The translations under genes were made by a program, and so were the position numbers. DNA of 18,186 nt from assembly GCA_022710245.1 (NCBI GenBank), contig JAKLHH010000024.1, forward strand, positions 1 through 18,186. The letters run 5' to 3'. This DNA is from Myxococcota bacterium. Its GTDB lineage: Bacteria > Myxococcota > Polyangia > GCA-2747355 > JAKLHH01. Shown here in pieces: positions 17,628 to 18,186 of this stretch. Every line of letters begins with the position of its first letter. Within the stretch, counting starts at the first letter, position 1. Below the pieces are notes generated by a model. It made no database searches and was not told the origin of the DNA. It worked only from the letters and a program-made list of their open reading frames with translations.

Positions 17628-18186
17628 TCAGGCACTGAGACTGCGCCACGCCGCTGGTGGGGCGACCGCCTCGACCAGTGATGCCGGTCCGACATCCACT
17701 GCCAGTCGAAGTCCGCCCCCCCCACCGCAGCACTCCGCCCAGCGCGAGCAGGATCGTCTCTTCCGCGCTCACCGCGTTCTCGAACTCCTGGCCACGCTCG
17801 AGCACCAGCCGTCTGCCAAGGACACCCGAGACCTTGGCCTCGATCAGAAGCAGGTACCGTCCCCTGAAGTTCCCTGGCAGCCGCACGTAGAGCTCCGCGA
17901 TCCCGGCCTCGCCGCCCGACAGGACGCGCTTGACCTTGACCGGCGAAGGCAATCGCGGGCCATCATGGTCGGCTTCAAGATCGACGGACACCTTGCGGCG
18001 ACCGGTGGAGCAGTTCTGCAGGGCCACGTGGAGGCGCACGATGCCTCCAGCAGGACCCGCAGGCGCGATCTGGAAGGCCAGGTGGACATCGTTCATCTCG
18101 AAGACGGGTCTGGCTTCTTGCCTCGCGAAGAGAAACGCCGGCCGGACCTGAAAGGGCCTTCGCCAGATCCGGGGCGGAACAGCTAT
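17628..18186 (-). pseudogene. 3' part of unrecognised gene, probable frameshift at a G8 run
   Basis: A minus-strand frame enters from the right edge, open and protein-like from 18186 to about 17724, with alternating hydrophobic strands (VHLAFQIAPAG, GIVRLHVALQN, AELYVRLPGNFRGRYLLLIE, GQEFENAVSAEETILLALGG) suggesting a beta-rich domain. The true start is outside the window; ATG 18094-18096 is in frame but has no ribosome site and the upstream residues also look coding. In the frame as given, the ORF runs on antisense through almost the whole cyclase gene (to 16009), which is implausible. If one G is dropped from the eight-G run (plus-strand C 17716-17723), the frame continues as LRLAVDVGPASLVEAVAPPA and stops at TGA 17628-17630, 20 bp from the cyclase stop. 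I therefore mark a frameshift, real or from sequencing. Third-position GC looks lower than in neighbours. Family not recognised. Confidence 0.6.

Overview
The window comes from a very GC-rich bacterium. The gene families point to the Myxococcota (myxobacteria and relatives): a giant TPR protein, a fused FHA-GAF-cyclase, a hybrid methyltransferase/coiled-coil protein and a membrane-spanning receiver-like protein. That placement is inference; no rRNA or marker gene is present. High GC makes many antisense frames open, so I kept only frames supported by motifs, protein-like composition, start signals and gene fit.

Layout. (1) 1-4539, minus: a protein of at least 1513 residues running off the left edge, with a small degenerate SAM-methyltransferase-like head and a huge coiled coil that holds three blocks of 63-bp (21-residue) tandem repeats. 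(2) 4644-5048, minus: a small single-pass membrane protein. (3) 5155-6855, plus, divergent from (2): a bitopic protein with a pseudo-receiver, helical region, one membrane span, a periplasmic Ig-like domain and a Pro/Thr-rich tail. (4) 6856-7104: a convergent intergenic stretch filled with 45-bp tandem repeats. (5) 7105-12237, minus: a 1710-residue TPR protein with a conserved-looking C-terminal domain. (6) 12298-15825, plus, divergent from (5): a tightly overlapping three-gene signalling operon of secreted substrate-binding-like protein, membrane histidine kinase and single-domain response regulator. (7) 15994-17607, plus: FHA-GAF-class III nucleotide cyclase with its own promoter. (8) 17628-18186, minus: the 3' part of an unrecognised gene entering from the right edge, apparently frameshifted at a run of eight G.

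How they may work together. Regions 6 and 7 form a signalling block: a periplasmic ligand-binding-like protein and sensor kinase could pass phosphate to a DivK/CheY-like receiver, next to a cyclase whose FHA domain would read phosphothreonine and whose output would be cAMP. The left half is scaffold-like, with long coiled coils, TPRs and a pseudo-receiver linked across the membrane. That suggests cell-polarity, motility or envelope-assembly machinery, but nothing here proves a process. Several genes lack a Shine-Dalgarno sequence, and one has a promoter placed so that its mRNA may be leaderless.
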